64,000 nucleotides of DNA from Glandiceps talaboti (taxonomy: Eukaryota; Hemichordata; Enteropneusta; Spengelidae). Below the pieces are notes generated by a model. It did not search any database and was not told the origin of the DNA. It saw only the letters and a list, made by a program, of their open reading frames with translations. A program made the position numbers and the translations under genes. The stretch covers positions 16,275,642 through 16,339,641 of the forward strand of contig NC_135556.1 of the NCBI RefSeq assembly GCF_964340395.1, given 5' to 3'. Positions 42,001 through 57,000 of this stretch are shown in pieces (positions within the stretch are counted from its first letter, which is position 1; every line of letters begins with the position of its first letter).

Positions 42001-45000
42001 ATCGATAGTATCAAGGATAAGTGTTTATGGTACAGTGATACGTGTTAAGGAACAGAACTTAACATGTACTACATGTACATGCACCACATTGCAATCACAG
42101 AGTTCGATGATAAAAACACAGATTTATTCTGATCTACTGGAATGTCCCACTTTCCTCACTGAGACAGACACAACCCTTGTACATTATACTGTACAGTGGT
42201 ACAACAGGACAACACGATCTGCTTGACCAATTCAATGAAATATGTGGATAATGATATTCAAGCGTCTTTTAATCAGCCTTGTTGTAGAAAACACACGGGT
42301 AATTTGCTGAGATTATGCATTACAACAGACATGTGAATCATTAATTTTGAATTACACATGCTAACATGTACAGTGTATAGAATTGCATGGAAACCACAAT
42401 TGCACAGAAGTCTCCATTTACAACAACTGAATACCTGTAATAAAACTCAAGGCCTTTCCATTGAATGGGCCTGGGAGAAGGCTTGAAAGATATATGGTGG
42501 TTGTTGGTTGGCAGTTCACATTGGATAACTGTTATAACTTATATCATCTGGAATATTGCAAATTGAAATCTAAAACATCACAGATTACAGAACAGAAATA
42601 TCATATTCAAACAAATTCCAGCTACACAATGCACTACATGTAGGTGTGTTTAATATTAAATACAACAAAATAAATGTTTCATGATTTCAAAGCTTAAAGT
42701 GGCCATATGGATGAAGATTGGGTATTTGTTTTGGATTTTTAATTTATAGAACGATGTTATATGATCATTGCTTCCTACTTGAAAAATCAATATGAACATG
42801 ATGAAAGAACATTGACTACATGTAAATCTGTGTTTGTAACTCAATACATGTACATTGCAAAATAGCTAAAAATAAAAATATGTGTAAAATGCTTATACTC
42901 GCATGTTCAATAACAAACATTTTACACATTATGTTTTGGAATTCATTGAGATACAAACAAGGATTTGGCATATGTTGTTTCACATTGATTTTTGCAAGTA
43001 AAAAGCCATGACAAAATAGTTTTATGAATTAAAAAATCCAAAATAAATACCTAATCCTCATCCATATGGCCACTTAAATACAAGTATTCATCATGTAGAT
43101 ATTGACAATTAATAATGTTCATCCATGCAGGCATTGCCAATAGATGAAATGTTATATCCATGAAGATGCAATGATTCTGAATTTTCACAATGAATGGCAT
43201 GGCATGGTGAATAACTCATTGACATGTAGATTGAAGTGCGTGACTGCATATGTAGGAGTATTGAGTAGCCTAAAGACAAGATTTGATAACTTCAATATCC
43301 CTTTTAACACAACACTAGAGGTTTGAATACAAGATAGTGAAGAATGCATGATACTGGGGAATAATAATGCCTGCTATTTGCATGTTGAGATATATTAAAA
43401 TCATCTTGTCTGTGCAACATTTCATTACACCACCATGACAAAAGTTGTATGATATACATTTTATACTGGTACATCTTTACAGGTAGATAGTGTACCCAAA
43501 ATCCTTTTCATCTACATTTTAAACCATTTACCATTGCCTTTCAAGACCTTTGAAGATATGTCTTCTTTAACCCATACAAAAATTTTAAGGGAATATTTGT
43601 CTTGTACATGTTCAAAAATGTTATCAAAAATATCAATATGTTGGAAAATCATAATTTTTTTGTTAAAATAGTACCTGAGGTATTTCTTTTTCTATCACTT
43701 TCATCTATATTATATACAGCTAAGCAATGAATTGGAGTATAAATAAGCCCTCCCACCCACCCCTTGCCCTTTAAAGTTTGTTACATAATACTATGAAATA
43801 TTACAGTTTGGCTATGTATTACAGTTGACTAGCTACAGTAATGGGTTCATGATAAAATGACACTACCTGGATAGCTATTTGAAGTACAATATATAGTGAT
43901 GAAGTGGTTGGTCCAGGATATAAATTACAAGTTTACCATCTAGACATACATGACATATATGTCAGTTCTACTTGTGATCAGGATCATTCTAAGATGTTCT
44001 ATAGAGATTACATGTACATGTATTTGCTGTCTTACATTTTACAAGGAACTGAACACAGCAGTATACATGTACTCCATAAAAGTGTTTTACTCTAATAGTG
44101 TACTCCATAAAAGTGTTTTACTCTACATACAGCGATACATCTGAAACCATTACATGTATACAGTATGCAGTTGTACAGTCATGTAACAATGTTCAACTTG
44201 TCAGTTTTGTGAATGATACATACAAATGTACATCTGACATAAAAGTTAACTGTGAATCCACCATGGGAATGTTACACTTGTCACTTTTTTACACATGGAG
44301 CATACAAGTTTATTGTACATCCATTCCATTATGGTTTCACGAATACAAACTAAAAGAGATTAATTTTCACACTAATAAACTGATAACACCACTGATAGCC
44401 TGGGAACACAATCTATGCTGATCCCATGGCCCAGATTACCCCACTTTGATTCAAATTTCAATGTAATATTATTATTAATATCTAAAATTATTCCAGAATG
44501 CAAAAACTGTGTACAAATGTAGATCATTAATGTACTGTACACCATGTCACCTTTGTTTGTTACATAAAAATTAAAGTAGTGTACAGTTTCAACTGTTAAC
44601 TTTCAAATTTGTCAACTGTAACATCGAAACGACCAAAGTTTTGAAAATTGTGCCATACTTTGATGATCTAGATATATAATTATATATTATATATTACATT
44701 TTGACTGTTACTTTTAAACTAATAGTTTCTTGATTAATAAACTGCAAAATGACTGTCATACACAAATCAAAATGATTCCTTGACTTGCTGTTTCCTCATC
44801 AATTTTGGCCAATGAATACACCAAGCATTATTGATCTTGCATAGTACAGTACAGTACATTACAGTACAATGTACATGCAGTACAGTATATTTCAGTACAG
44901 TACAGTACAGTACAGTACAGTACAGTACAGTACAGTACAGTACAGTATATTTCAGTACAGTACAGTACAGTACAATACAGTACAGTACAGTACAGTACAG

Positions 45001-48000
45001 TACAGTACAGTACAGTACAGTACAGTACAGTACAGTACAGTACAGTTCAGTACAGTACAGTACATTTCAGTACAGTACAGTACATGTATAGTTCAGTACA
45101 GTACAGTACAGTACAGTACAGTACAGTACAGTATATTTCAGTACAGTACAGTACAGTACAGTACAGTACAGTACAGTACAGTACAGTACAGTACAGTACA
45201 GTACAGTACAGTTCAGTACAGTACAGTACATTTCAGTACAGTACAGTACAGTACATTTCAGTACAGTATAGTACATGTATAGTTCAGTACAGTACAGTAC
45301 AGTACAGTACAGTACAGTACAGTACAGTACAGTACAGTACAGTACAGTACACAGTGTAGTGCAGTGCAGTGCAATATGGTTAGTTTTTTGCAGTTGAAAT
45401 GAATGAAGGGCAACCATCAGAAATAAATCAAACGGTTTCAAATGTACTTATAATTTATGTAAATGTACACTGTACCATCAAATGACAAGTACACGTACTG
45501 CCTTAGGTATACATGTACAATACAGAATACATCATCATGATTGCTGAGAAGATCTCAAGTGCATCTTGAGCCGTGCAGGAGATCTTAATACTGTTGGAAT
45601 GCTCTGATGAGTTTGTTTTTTTCACCATATGTAATAGCTTCTAATTGGTTTTGATTAATATTAGTAGAACCATCCCTCGTTTAATCAGATTACATATTTG
45701 TGTTTCTACAGAACTGAGATATGTTGCTTTATACAATACCCTTGCTTCAAAGTTTCATGATGATACGTGTGTACAGTCAGGAACATGTTTAGTGACCTTT
45801 GAACCATTCTGTTGTGATACAAATGAAATATCAGCATTGAAGAAAGCTTGGTTAGTCATGCATGATTGAATTTACCTGTTTCTATACTTACAAACACCTG
45901 TCAGGGCGGGGTATGGGAATGTATACCCCGACATTCAGTTGAATCAAGCTCTTAAATCACAAAATAACATGGGCAACTCTTCCTGCAAATATTTTCCTTG
46001 GCTCTAACTATATACACAAACATAACAGGATTGTACTTTCTGATAAATGGAAGTTCCATGTGCTAATCTGAAATCCATAAGCAACCCATTTTGATGCAAA
46101 CTCTATACCAAGACATTTTATTGTAGTCCCTAGAAACAACAACAACTTATAATACTAAAAATTAACAGTCTTTGACTTGAGTTTGCATAGATCTGGATAG
46201 GGTCCAATTCTAATATGAATTAATTGCCAATAGTGGGGAGCCAGTTTGTTGTTACATGTTGCTAATATACATTTGAATATAAAATATTATAATCTGCAGA
46301 TATCTTGTGGTAACTTGAAAAAGAAAACGGGTCAATGTCACAGAACTGTTTGAAACACCGCAAACAAACATCATTAACCTGTGAAATATTTGTTTAATTT
46401 GGAAAGTATGGGCTCCATACATGTACATATACATGTAGGTGTCCATTTTGCCAATTAACCATGAGTTTTCACATCAAACATACTAGTAGATAAATAATAT
46501 TGTGTTTTTTTATATATGGAAATTACACATTAAAACTTGAAATATGGTAATTGTTTACATTCTCAAAAAAATTCACACTTCTTATTATCTTCTACAAAGT
46601 TGAATTCATAAAATTATTAGAATGATTTAGAGAAGGGGAAATGAATTCCCCTACTTTAGTATTTTTATAACTACATGTACATTGATTGAGACTAATCTAG
46701 ACACAGCTATTGACCCTGTGAAGTTTGAAGTCATAAAATGCTCTTAAATTATCCATTTTATTGCCCTACTATATGTACAATGTAATATATTGTATTATTG
46801 ACCTGTATAATGTATTTGCCCTGTATAATGTATTTGCCAATATTTTACAGATTTGATTTGAATTTCATATCATATTTTATATTTCTTTACTTGTAAATAT
46901 TAAATAAATATAAACAAAATGGAATAACATGACAGAACCCCAAGACTTCCAAGCAAGTGTGGAGTGTACTTGGGGTGTCTGCATGCATGCATGAGTGCTT
47001 GCAGTGTTCTCTGTGGCCGTACTTTCAAGAGTGTAGTGAGTGAAAGTGCAGCAGATAAAACGGCAAATACCCTTGAGTACCCACACTGGCACTCACATGG
47101 AATGGGGGGATATCAACTTATGTTATTATTATATATCTTTATCTGAAACAGCAAATTTCCATAAAAATGACACTGTGCAATCATGTGCTTCAGTGTATAA
47201 CCAATGATTGTACCCTCATTTGCATATAATTTGCATGAAGATATATGCAATAATGTTTTCGGTGTTGCACTGCAGTGCTAATACCAGCAGTATGCATGCA
47301 TGCATGCACATCAGTGCACGTAATCACTGGTACATATGTAATAATAATAACAACTCATAACAAATATCAAAAGGTCATAATAAATGAATGAAAGTGTAAA
47401 ACAAGAGATAAACATATATTTTAGTTTACCAAAATCATTGGAAAGCACAGAAAGTGAGCTAAAAAAAATTAGGATTTAGACCATTATTCGCTGTTTGTTC
47501 AATGTTTTATATGAAATCAAACAATCTATTAGTGCACACTAGTCGCATATAAAGTTTATAAACCTCTTTTAATGAACGCTATACAATGTAGGATATTATA
47601 GTTTGTGTAGTTAAAAGCAATGGGTGGGGGAGGGGTAACTAATACTACAGGGTGTAATGAATTATTTCTATGTCTTTTGACATATAACTGTTTGAATGTC
47701 ATACTGACACATTCACTTGTAACAGCTCGACTTATTTTGATTAAATATACACATGTATTGAAATAAACGTTTAGTAAGATGAAATTGACAACATGTGTAT
47801 ACTAAGTGCTACAACTACAAGTGCATGTGGTCAGAGAATGGGCACCCACATGAACATTTGTGCAAATCTAAAATGAATCAGAGTCAACAGCCACTATGGT
47901 ACACCTTTCATGTAATTGTAAGTGTGTAAGTATGTTAAATACACAGTATTCAGTATTAACTATAATCAGATGTTCACTGCAGGTTTCATACATGTCTAGT

Positions 48001-51000
48001 CATTTTAAATGACATGAGTTTTCTTGTAATTTTCCAGGAACTTGGAGGATCAACTAATGTTATTTTTCCAGGAGTATTTTGGAAAAACCTGTCACCTACA
48101 TATGACTAAACACAACAATAGTTTACTTTCTAACAGTGGGAAATATAAACTTGTAAACATTCTATGGCAGACCATTCCTAAATTTCATTTTACAAGACTT
48201 TCAAGGTGTACATGTACTTAAATTTTTCCAGGATTTTCAAGGTCAAGTGATTTACAGTTCGAGGACTTTCAAAGACTCTAACTACAATTATTGTATGAAT
48301 CCTGTAAATCTGACCTAGACAGTTTTATTCTGAACTTTACAAACTGTCTACATTTTATATGAATTAACGATCAATATAAAGCTGTCACTCATCATTACTG
48401 TTACAAAGTTAATTACATTTGTTCTAGCTCAGCTTATTAGAATGTTTCAAATTTCTAATATGGATATACTGTTTACCCAGATATAGAAAATCAAAAGTGT
48501 AAGAAATACGAGCATGTACATTTAATTAATTCTTTGAATGCAACATCTGAAATTTTGTTAATCATGTTAAAGTACTTTAGTCAGTGAAACTCAAATCTAC
48601 ACAGATATACGTAGATTCAGATATATTGATCCATTTCAAATTACAAATCTAGCTGGAGATTTATCATACATTGCATAACTCTTAATAACTGACTATAATT
48701 TAATATCATCTTCAGGAACACACACGGTAATATTCATGATTCAGTAATTGATATTGCAAGGAAGGTGACCTTGCCGTAAACCTACAATTTTTTCTGCTTG
48801 TTAAAGCACTACACACAGGAATATAAAGATTTCTGTGTATGAAAATAAAGGCAGTTCTTTTTAATGGGGTCAATCCTGGTGCACTGGGACATTGTATTTC
48901 TATGAAAACATCATGCAACCCTCATTGTCTGGCAAAACCACACAGATTTCTTTTATCGCTCTTCCAAACAGATTTGTGTGTTTCGTACAAAAGGTATATT
49001 CTACACAGCACCCTGTTGTATGACATCTCCCTTTGATACCTCAATTCATCTACTTTACAGCAGTGTCACATGTCTGCCATAAATTAAACCCTGATGTATA
49101 GACTGCCGTGCTGCTCAATCAATTGATAGCATACAAAATGTAGCATTTAATAATCTGGATTGGTACAAGTGAATAGTCTGTTAAAAGTTGTGGCTACTTT
49201 GTTAGTAGTTGTCAGCTGAAGGAAACATGTAATCAGAACAACTCTTAACAGTTGCAGGTCAGCTGTGTTAAATACACATTTCAAGAGAGAACTTGATGAT
49301 TTCTCTTTCATTTAACACTAGGAGTGATCTACAGGTCTGACATGGTTGTCAAAATCACTTGTTGCATCTGAAGTATGTTAAAAGTTTCCTCTCATTATTC
49401 ATTCAGTTGGAGTCAGAGTAAAGGACCTGCCTCACTGAGCATCAGCACAACGCAGCGATGTGTGGAATCTTGAGTTGAGACCTCCGGACGACCCTGTTGG
49501 AATGCCTGAAATTTTGACCTTTAAATCTGCCGTCAATTGAAATCTACACATACAGTACACAAATGAGTTTGGACATTTGTATTCGAGAGTGATAATACAA
49601 ACAGACATCTATATCAGTGTTATACAAAGTACTATTCACCATTGAACTCTCCTGTCAGCACACAGTCAACAATTTCTATGTGAACTACATGTACATGTAC
49701 ATGTATAAAAGCTTTTAAAACCCGGCTTCAATAAACATACAGGTACATGTGCATCGTGGGTTTTGAATCAATGGGAAATTTATAAACTTGTGCATTACCA
49801 CCATCTACCACTTATCTTGCCCCAGTACACTGGAAATTGTATACATTTTAAAAATCTATAGAAAGTGAAATCTATCCAGTAAAATTCTTGAAACACTTTA
49901 ATTTTTATAGTTTATATGGCTATTTAGTTGATAACAATTCTGTCTAAGATGAATCCAACAGGTGGTTTCTAAAACTTTCTGAGTCAGTACTGTGATTGGT
50001 TCCTCCAAGGAAGTCTTCTAAAATTCAATCTATCAAAACTATGTCCACTATAGTTCTTCTATCTAAGATGAATCCAACAGGTGGTCTGTGAACATTCAGC
50101 AATGTGTGATCGGTTCCTCTATGGATGTCACCTAAAATTCAACCTATCAAAACATACAAAATACATGTCTACAGTATAGTTTTGCCTAAGATGAATCTAA
50201 ACGGTGGTTTCTGAACATTTTATGAGACAGCAATGTGATTGGTTCCAACAAGGAAGACATCTAAATCTCAACCTATCAAATACCTGATGATTGAAAACAA
50301 CACTTTAAAATATTCAAATGTTTGGCTATCTTTAGAAGAAGGTGAAGTGCACAATAGCCGTGTGTCAACAATATTATGAGTTCCCTGTTACACTTTGCAC
50401 AGATCAAGAAAGAGTACACCCTGCCAAAACAAAGACTTGGCGCTATATATGATTGAAATTCTGAAGTTTCATCTATTGGAACTGGGTGTTGCGTTTCACA
50501 TCATATACAGAATAGATGTAGATATTACCATAGAAATACATTGTAGGTTTTGAAACAAAAATGACCTTGGCATACATATACTTCAACAAAGTAGTAGTGG
50601 ACTAGTTTGTCCTGATTTCCATTTTAAAAGCGAGGCAGTAAATGTGGGGTATTTTTGGTTGGTTTGTTAACATGTTTTATGGCTATTATTGACTGCATTA
50701 CTGAATAACTATGTTGGATGTTGATGAGTTAAGTCAAAACACACATCACAGAAATGACAGTAAATTTATACATTGACATATTATGTAACATTAAGTGAAA
50801 ATAAAAAGAAATGTTACCTCAGCTTACACCACCAGTGACAAATCAATATAGCAATCAATAAAATCAGGAGTAATTGAATAGAGGTGAATAGTCTCGATTA
50901 AAAAAAATGGTACTCCCCACAAGACAGGAATTTCATTATATTAATTAACATCTACAAACACAGGTTACTAAATACGTCTTAGAGTAAGATCGTGACATGT

Positions 51001-54000
51001 GCTTCAACTTCAAGGGACATACTATCTCGTCAATGTATAAACTTCACTGAATCAAGAATGTCTATGAAAAGAACTGTAAAGACTTGAACTGGATAAAAAT
51101 AGACACATTCTTAAGTGGCGGCTGCAAACTTTTCCTTGAAACAGAACACTGGCACTCCATTTTGAACTATACAAAATAATATTTGCAAAAGCTTTGTTCT
51201 GTAACAACCTTTGTTATCAAAGACGAAAAAAAAACAACACTTTTTTCGCTTCATGGTAGCGAAAGAACAAGATCTGTTAGATTTGTGATTGATGCTGTAC
51301 AGAATGAAACCTTGAGTTTAGACAGACAGAGAATACATGTCAGACAGTCTTTGACAATATCTTATCAAGGACCAATACCAGTGGTATGAAGTGTTGAACC
51401 ATTATACACCCAAGCATCTGCTTCAATTGCTTTCAAAAACTACAAAGAATACACTGTTATAAAAGCATACGTCTAGTCTGAATTCTGCTTGACTTGTGTT
51501 TTTCTGTCTGCATGAATGGAATAACAAACAATGCTATACATACACGTAGGCCATACACACTACTGCTGCTTTTAACAACATGTACACCACTTTCACCCCT
51601 ACAGACATTCTATTTTTGCACCACAGGTAGAACGATTTGCTCAGTTTTTCTCCTGACTGATCAAATTTTTAACAAGAAGTGCACTTAAGATTACTACTAA
51701 TCTACATTCCATTTACACTAATTTTACTTAAGAAGAGGTTAGGGTACTTTTAAGATTTCAACTCAGATCACATCATGAATTCCACTGCAATCATGATTAT
51801 GGACGTCACAATGACTTTAAAGAGATACTGTGATTTGCGCTAATTTGTGTGAATGACTTTGTATATATTGGTGAAAATCAAAACAAAGACTTCAACTCTT
51901 TATTTAAATCCCTTTTTATTCCAAGTGGATTATGTCGTCTTGAGACCAAATCTAGCTATTTAAACTTCCACCTACACTAAATACCTTATTTTTCACTTTG
52001 AATTGTGGTTAGGGTACTTCAGTCTTCTGTCATTATTTGAAATCAGGTTAGAGGACTTTTCTGTTGCACAGACTCAGTCATTCTTTTACTCCACAGATGT
52101 GACACCACAGCATACTGTAATACTGTACTATACTCAAAATGGTAGCCTTAGCTTACCACTCACACTGGATCTCTTATAATAGTCATAATACTGTACAGTT
52201 ACAGTAGCTATACCACCTTTTATATTATGTATATCTAAATAACACAAGTTGGGTTTATACAATTTTTTTTATCATGGGCGAGTTTAACGGTTACCGAAAA
52301 ATTATATACAGCAAATAATGATCAAACTGATCTTGTTCGATGCATGCCTTCAATGGCATAAAAATCTTCTTCTGGCTTTGTTGCTACATCTGAATTTGCA
52401 AATGCAACTATGACTTTTCAGCATATGATTATGAATACTAAATTATTAATGCTATTAATTAAATATCATTCAAGATATATATTTAATTATGCTTATATAT
52501 CAGGTCTGAATTAATTCTGCCAATAGCAAGCCATGGGTTATAGGAATCTTTCAAGTTTCAGTCAGTAGAACACCACAGGAAACGTGTTTGTGTGCAGCAG
52601 GAATAACCGACAGATCATATAAACACAGCTAGTGCCCCTACAAGCACAACCCAGCTAAAACACTTTTTTAGTTACTGTACCTAACATGTTCTGTCAGTAA
52701 ATGAATTCATATTAGTGTGTGATAATGCATAGTGGTTGTCAATGAGCTATATACACAGTCTACAAGCGAAATACGAATATTATTTTTCTGTGAGTAATGA
52801 TAGGTATTCATAGGGATGAATATATCTGTTGCTGTGTTCTTTGCAAGTCAAATGATATTGAAGATGAATATCGTTTTCTCTTGAAATGAAATTTTTGTCA
52901 ATTTGATGACTTCAGATGTAAATATGTCCATAACCCATCAACATATGGAAAATTTGTAAAACACATAACTTTAGAAGAAGTGTATATATTGCAGGGATGT
53001 TCAGCTTTTTTATATCACTCACTATCTGTAAGAACTGACAGGCAGGTGAGATAATGGAGCTGTGATTATTCTCTTTCTTATGTCTGGAACTATAACAGAG
53101 TTGTATACTATATTTTCTTATCAATCTGCAGTATGTATTGTGGGTCAGTGGGCCTTGACTACACATGGACCTTGTTGGTAAGAATATGTGCACCTTTAAG
53201 TTCAGGTCTATACCTGAAACATCAGTGAGTATCAACACATTGTGGCGGCATTTAGAGGGCTGCCATAGTGGTCATTTACTGCCTTAACAGTTATGTTGGT
53301 GACTTTTGTTGAAAAGTAATACATCACCTTGTTAGTAATGTTACACTTGCAATGTAGTCTGTGCTGTTTTGGATTAATTTTCATTAGTGACGAAAGACTG
53401 TTATTACAGCTCCTGAGGCTCACTACATTGTATACTATGCAATGTATCACATGTGTATCCTTGACAACCCAATTTTAATTACATCATGAATTCTTTATTC
53501 CTAAAAGTCTCTGAACAAATACAAAAACACCTATTTAAATAATATAATTGCTGGACGGATCTCTAAAAACAAAATTAATTAAAAACCTAACAACTAAATA
53601 CACACTGAATCATGTGAGTGATGAAATGTGAACTATTATGTGAACATTTTTGCACACAAATTGATGCGATGTTGGAATTTCTATTAAAATCAAAACTGTG
53701 TCATCAACAACTGATGCTGGTTTGTTAGGAGGTTGTTACATCTCCAAAGAGACTATAATGACACACCTAGTCAAACAAATCATTGGTCAATTGATCAGAT
53801 TACAGTTGTTGACACCTCCATGGCAATCCTACTATTTTAGTGTGTATAGGCTACACCAGTGTTGTCACACAGTAAACACAACTCCTTCCTTCCCTCCTTG
53901 TGAATAATTCTGTCGTACCATTTCCAATGGTACGATAACTACAATAGTTCTAATAGCTTCAAATCCATGCTGTTCTGTTCTCATTCAATATGGATTTATG

Positions 54001-57000
54001 AGATGAATCTGAACTATGTGTTCATATTCAACGTTTTCATTCTTCTGATTTCTTTTACAGAGCTACATTTTGTATACATCATGACTACTAATATGAATAT
54101 ACAATACAACTGACAAATTTACCTTTCTTATGATGGATCACTATATTACAAATCTGTTATAATCTACACATTGAACCTATACATGTACCTCTAAAACGTT
54201 TGCCGTACATATTAATCCATAACTGTGGAGATCATTACATGCACCTACAACATGATCATCAAATTTTTTCATATTTCTTTTTATCATTTTCTTGTCACAT
54301 GTGCCATGTAGACAGTACAATTGTCACATCATTGTCACTGGTTGATAACTGAGTGACATTTTTGTTTGAACTTTGATAACAAGCTATTTGGTCAAAATGA
54401 TATCACAAGATTGGGAATCAGTATGTCTCATAGTGACTGGGGTATGTACCTAAACTTCAGAAAATTAAATCTTTGAATTCAATAGCTCTACTTTTTAACA
54501 GAAAAGGCCTGCACTAATGGTGATGAGAGACACTGGTTATCAATTCCCGAATTAATGATAGAATTTGTTAAATGAAATGTTATTGATATAAGAAACTGCT
54601 ATCAGTGGGTATGTATACATGAAGGATCAGATTGATCAAGACAAACAGTAGCCTGGAATCTATGGAAATGGGGGTTTTAAATTCGTTATTTCCCCATCAC
54701 GGCAAGGTGGAAAAATCAACATTCTAAACCCCATTCAACTGGATTCAAGGCTCGGCAAACAGCCATATTTGTCAATCTGAGTGTTTACTGCTCAATGGAC
54801 CACAACTAGACTTAGACTGTGACATACCTGTACATTAGTAGGTAGGTATGTGTAAAATTTAACTATACAAGATTCATACAACTGTGACTGAGAAATTATA
54901 CATGCACGTACTACCTAAAAGTCCCTTTATATTTTGTTCTAAAATGACCAAAACATAATGTATGGAATAAATATAGTAAATACACTCTAGCCTAATAAAC
55001 TCGCAATAATTCAAACCATAGCAACGCTACACTTTATTGATAGTTCTCTGAGAATACACATGGTTTGTTTTCTTTATGAGTGGCACAAAACAATACCCTG
55101 GAGGTGAACTCATTGTCCAGGCATTCAGTGTAGGCCATAACTCTAGTGTTTCTACCCAGTATTCAATAACACTGTCAGGCCCCACTATTATGTGAATATG
55201 TTGTAATGATTTAGAAGACACTCCCTTACCTTCACTATCTTTGAATTTCTTGATGGCCACCATTTCTTTACTTTCCTGTAAAAACAACAACAACAATTCA
55301 ATACATCTATAGTGATGACAGTATTTGATAAACATACCAGTATAACTAAGAATAAGACATTTAACTAAAGATAATTTTATAAGCTGAGAGCTTTTGACGA
55401 CAAAGTATACCAGCACTTCGAGTATATTTGCTATTCCCTTTTTTCTTTTCAGGGTATTTTCTTTCCATTATTAAAGATCATATGGTAATGTAAGATCATT
55501 TACTCGATAAAAATAGTGTCTAAAGTTGGCACATGTCCCCATACTGTAAATAGTAAAACTGAAGGGTCTACAAAAGTCTTGATTGTCTCCTAGAAATCAA
55601 TTCCCATACACATATGGCCTACTCCATAGTAGCCTAGAATCCTTTCTTGCTGTCCTGAAATAATTTATTATATAAAAATTACTAACATTTAGTAAAATCC
55701 TCATTCATATCATCTCAGAGTTAGTCTATCTGGGAAATCAGTATTTTTTTTTTACACCAATCTTCACAAAAACTTCACTTCTGAGTTATGAACCTTCTAG
55801 CTAGCACACACCCATATGTGAACAGGAGTTCACACATCAATCAACATGTTTTATTTAACTTATGAGGTTACTTAGTAGTTAGCAAAACATTTCAATTCCA
55901 TACCAAGAAGTCTTGTTGCTAAATACACTTATATATGTGTGCACATTACGTGGGGTAGGATGGGGTGGCGAGAACATGACTAGTGACAGGCATGTGGTGA
56001 TAATAATTTACACCAAACAGTCTTGGTAATCTTGCAGACTACAACCTATTTTGGAAGTTGTTGACTAGTTACACTGCAGTTTAATGCAAGCTTCACATTA
56101 ATGGAAAATATTTTTATGCTAAAAAAATCATCACATACGTGCTGAGTAGATAATATTGCAAACAGTCATTTAAAAGCTATCTAGTATCAGAATTAGTATA
56201 TCATACTAGCATTATTTTCCACTAACATATGACTGAGATATCATTTTATTGTCCCCAAAAAAGGTTTACTTTTTGGATATAAATGAAGTGAATGCTACTA
56301 CAATATTTCATTCTAATGTACCATTAGCTGATATTAGTGTCCACACACCCTTTTGGTCAACAACTTCACAAATACATGTATAGCATGTGTTTTGTTTTTT
56401 TAAATGAGGACAGATGGTGAAATAGACACAAAAATGAGTTTTTAATATTTTCTATATAGCTTTGATACAAGAGATACAGGTCGCACCATATGGGTTATTT
56501 CAATCCTATATAAAATGCAATATATATTGTAATATTATTACCAGAAAACTGTTATCATACCATGTTATACATACAAATTGATGGTTTATTTCAAAAGTAA
56601 CATTGTAAAAGTTTTCAAATGGGATATTTGCTTTACATAGTTGTTTTTATGTACTTAAGTTTGTCAACATGAGATTGCATTTTGTTAATATTTATAGAGG
56701 TAACAATAGATTTTCCTTCTCTTCACTCTGGTTCATTTGGTCAATTCTTGTTGAAACCCTACAACTGCTACCAAGCCCTGTCATGTGATGGATTACACAA
56801 CTCAACTATGGAAACCATTAAATTTAGTACTAATATATTCCACATTTATGTGCAATCTTTCTATGTCAGTTCAAATCTAATGATTGGAATATCTTGAAAA
56901 ATATCGGTATTCTGAAGTAGTAAAACTGCCAACTAAAGATAGCTTTTTGTTTACGGTTTATCAAGGGAGATAATGATCATCACAAATACACATGAATGGA

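Larger units (their letters stand above)
37113..55229 (-). other. CDKL5 intron 3 (18.1 kb)
   Basis: Holds MITE copies A5, B2 and B3, the dead non-LTR fragment, the CAGTA satellite, family-E copy 2 and the 120-bp tandem. From about 50.3 to 55.2 kb I see nothing beyond AT-rich unique-looking sequence. No exon with both splice sites and CDKL5 similarity was found. Confidence 0.8.

Noticed and set aside
44831-45441. Several overlapping open frames of 86-137 aa on both strands
   Set aside because: Translations of the CAGTA satellite (endless STVQY / CTVLY), not genes.
51183-51389. 68-aa plus-strand frame
   Set aside because: No similarity recognised, no splice-site support, and length expected by chance.
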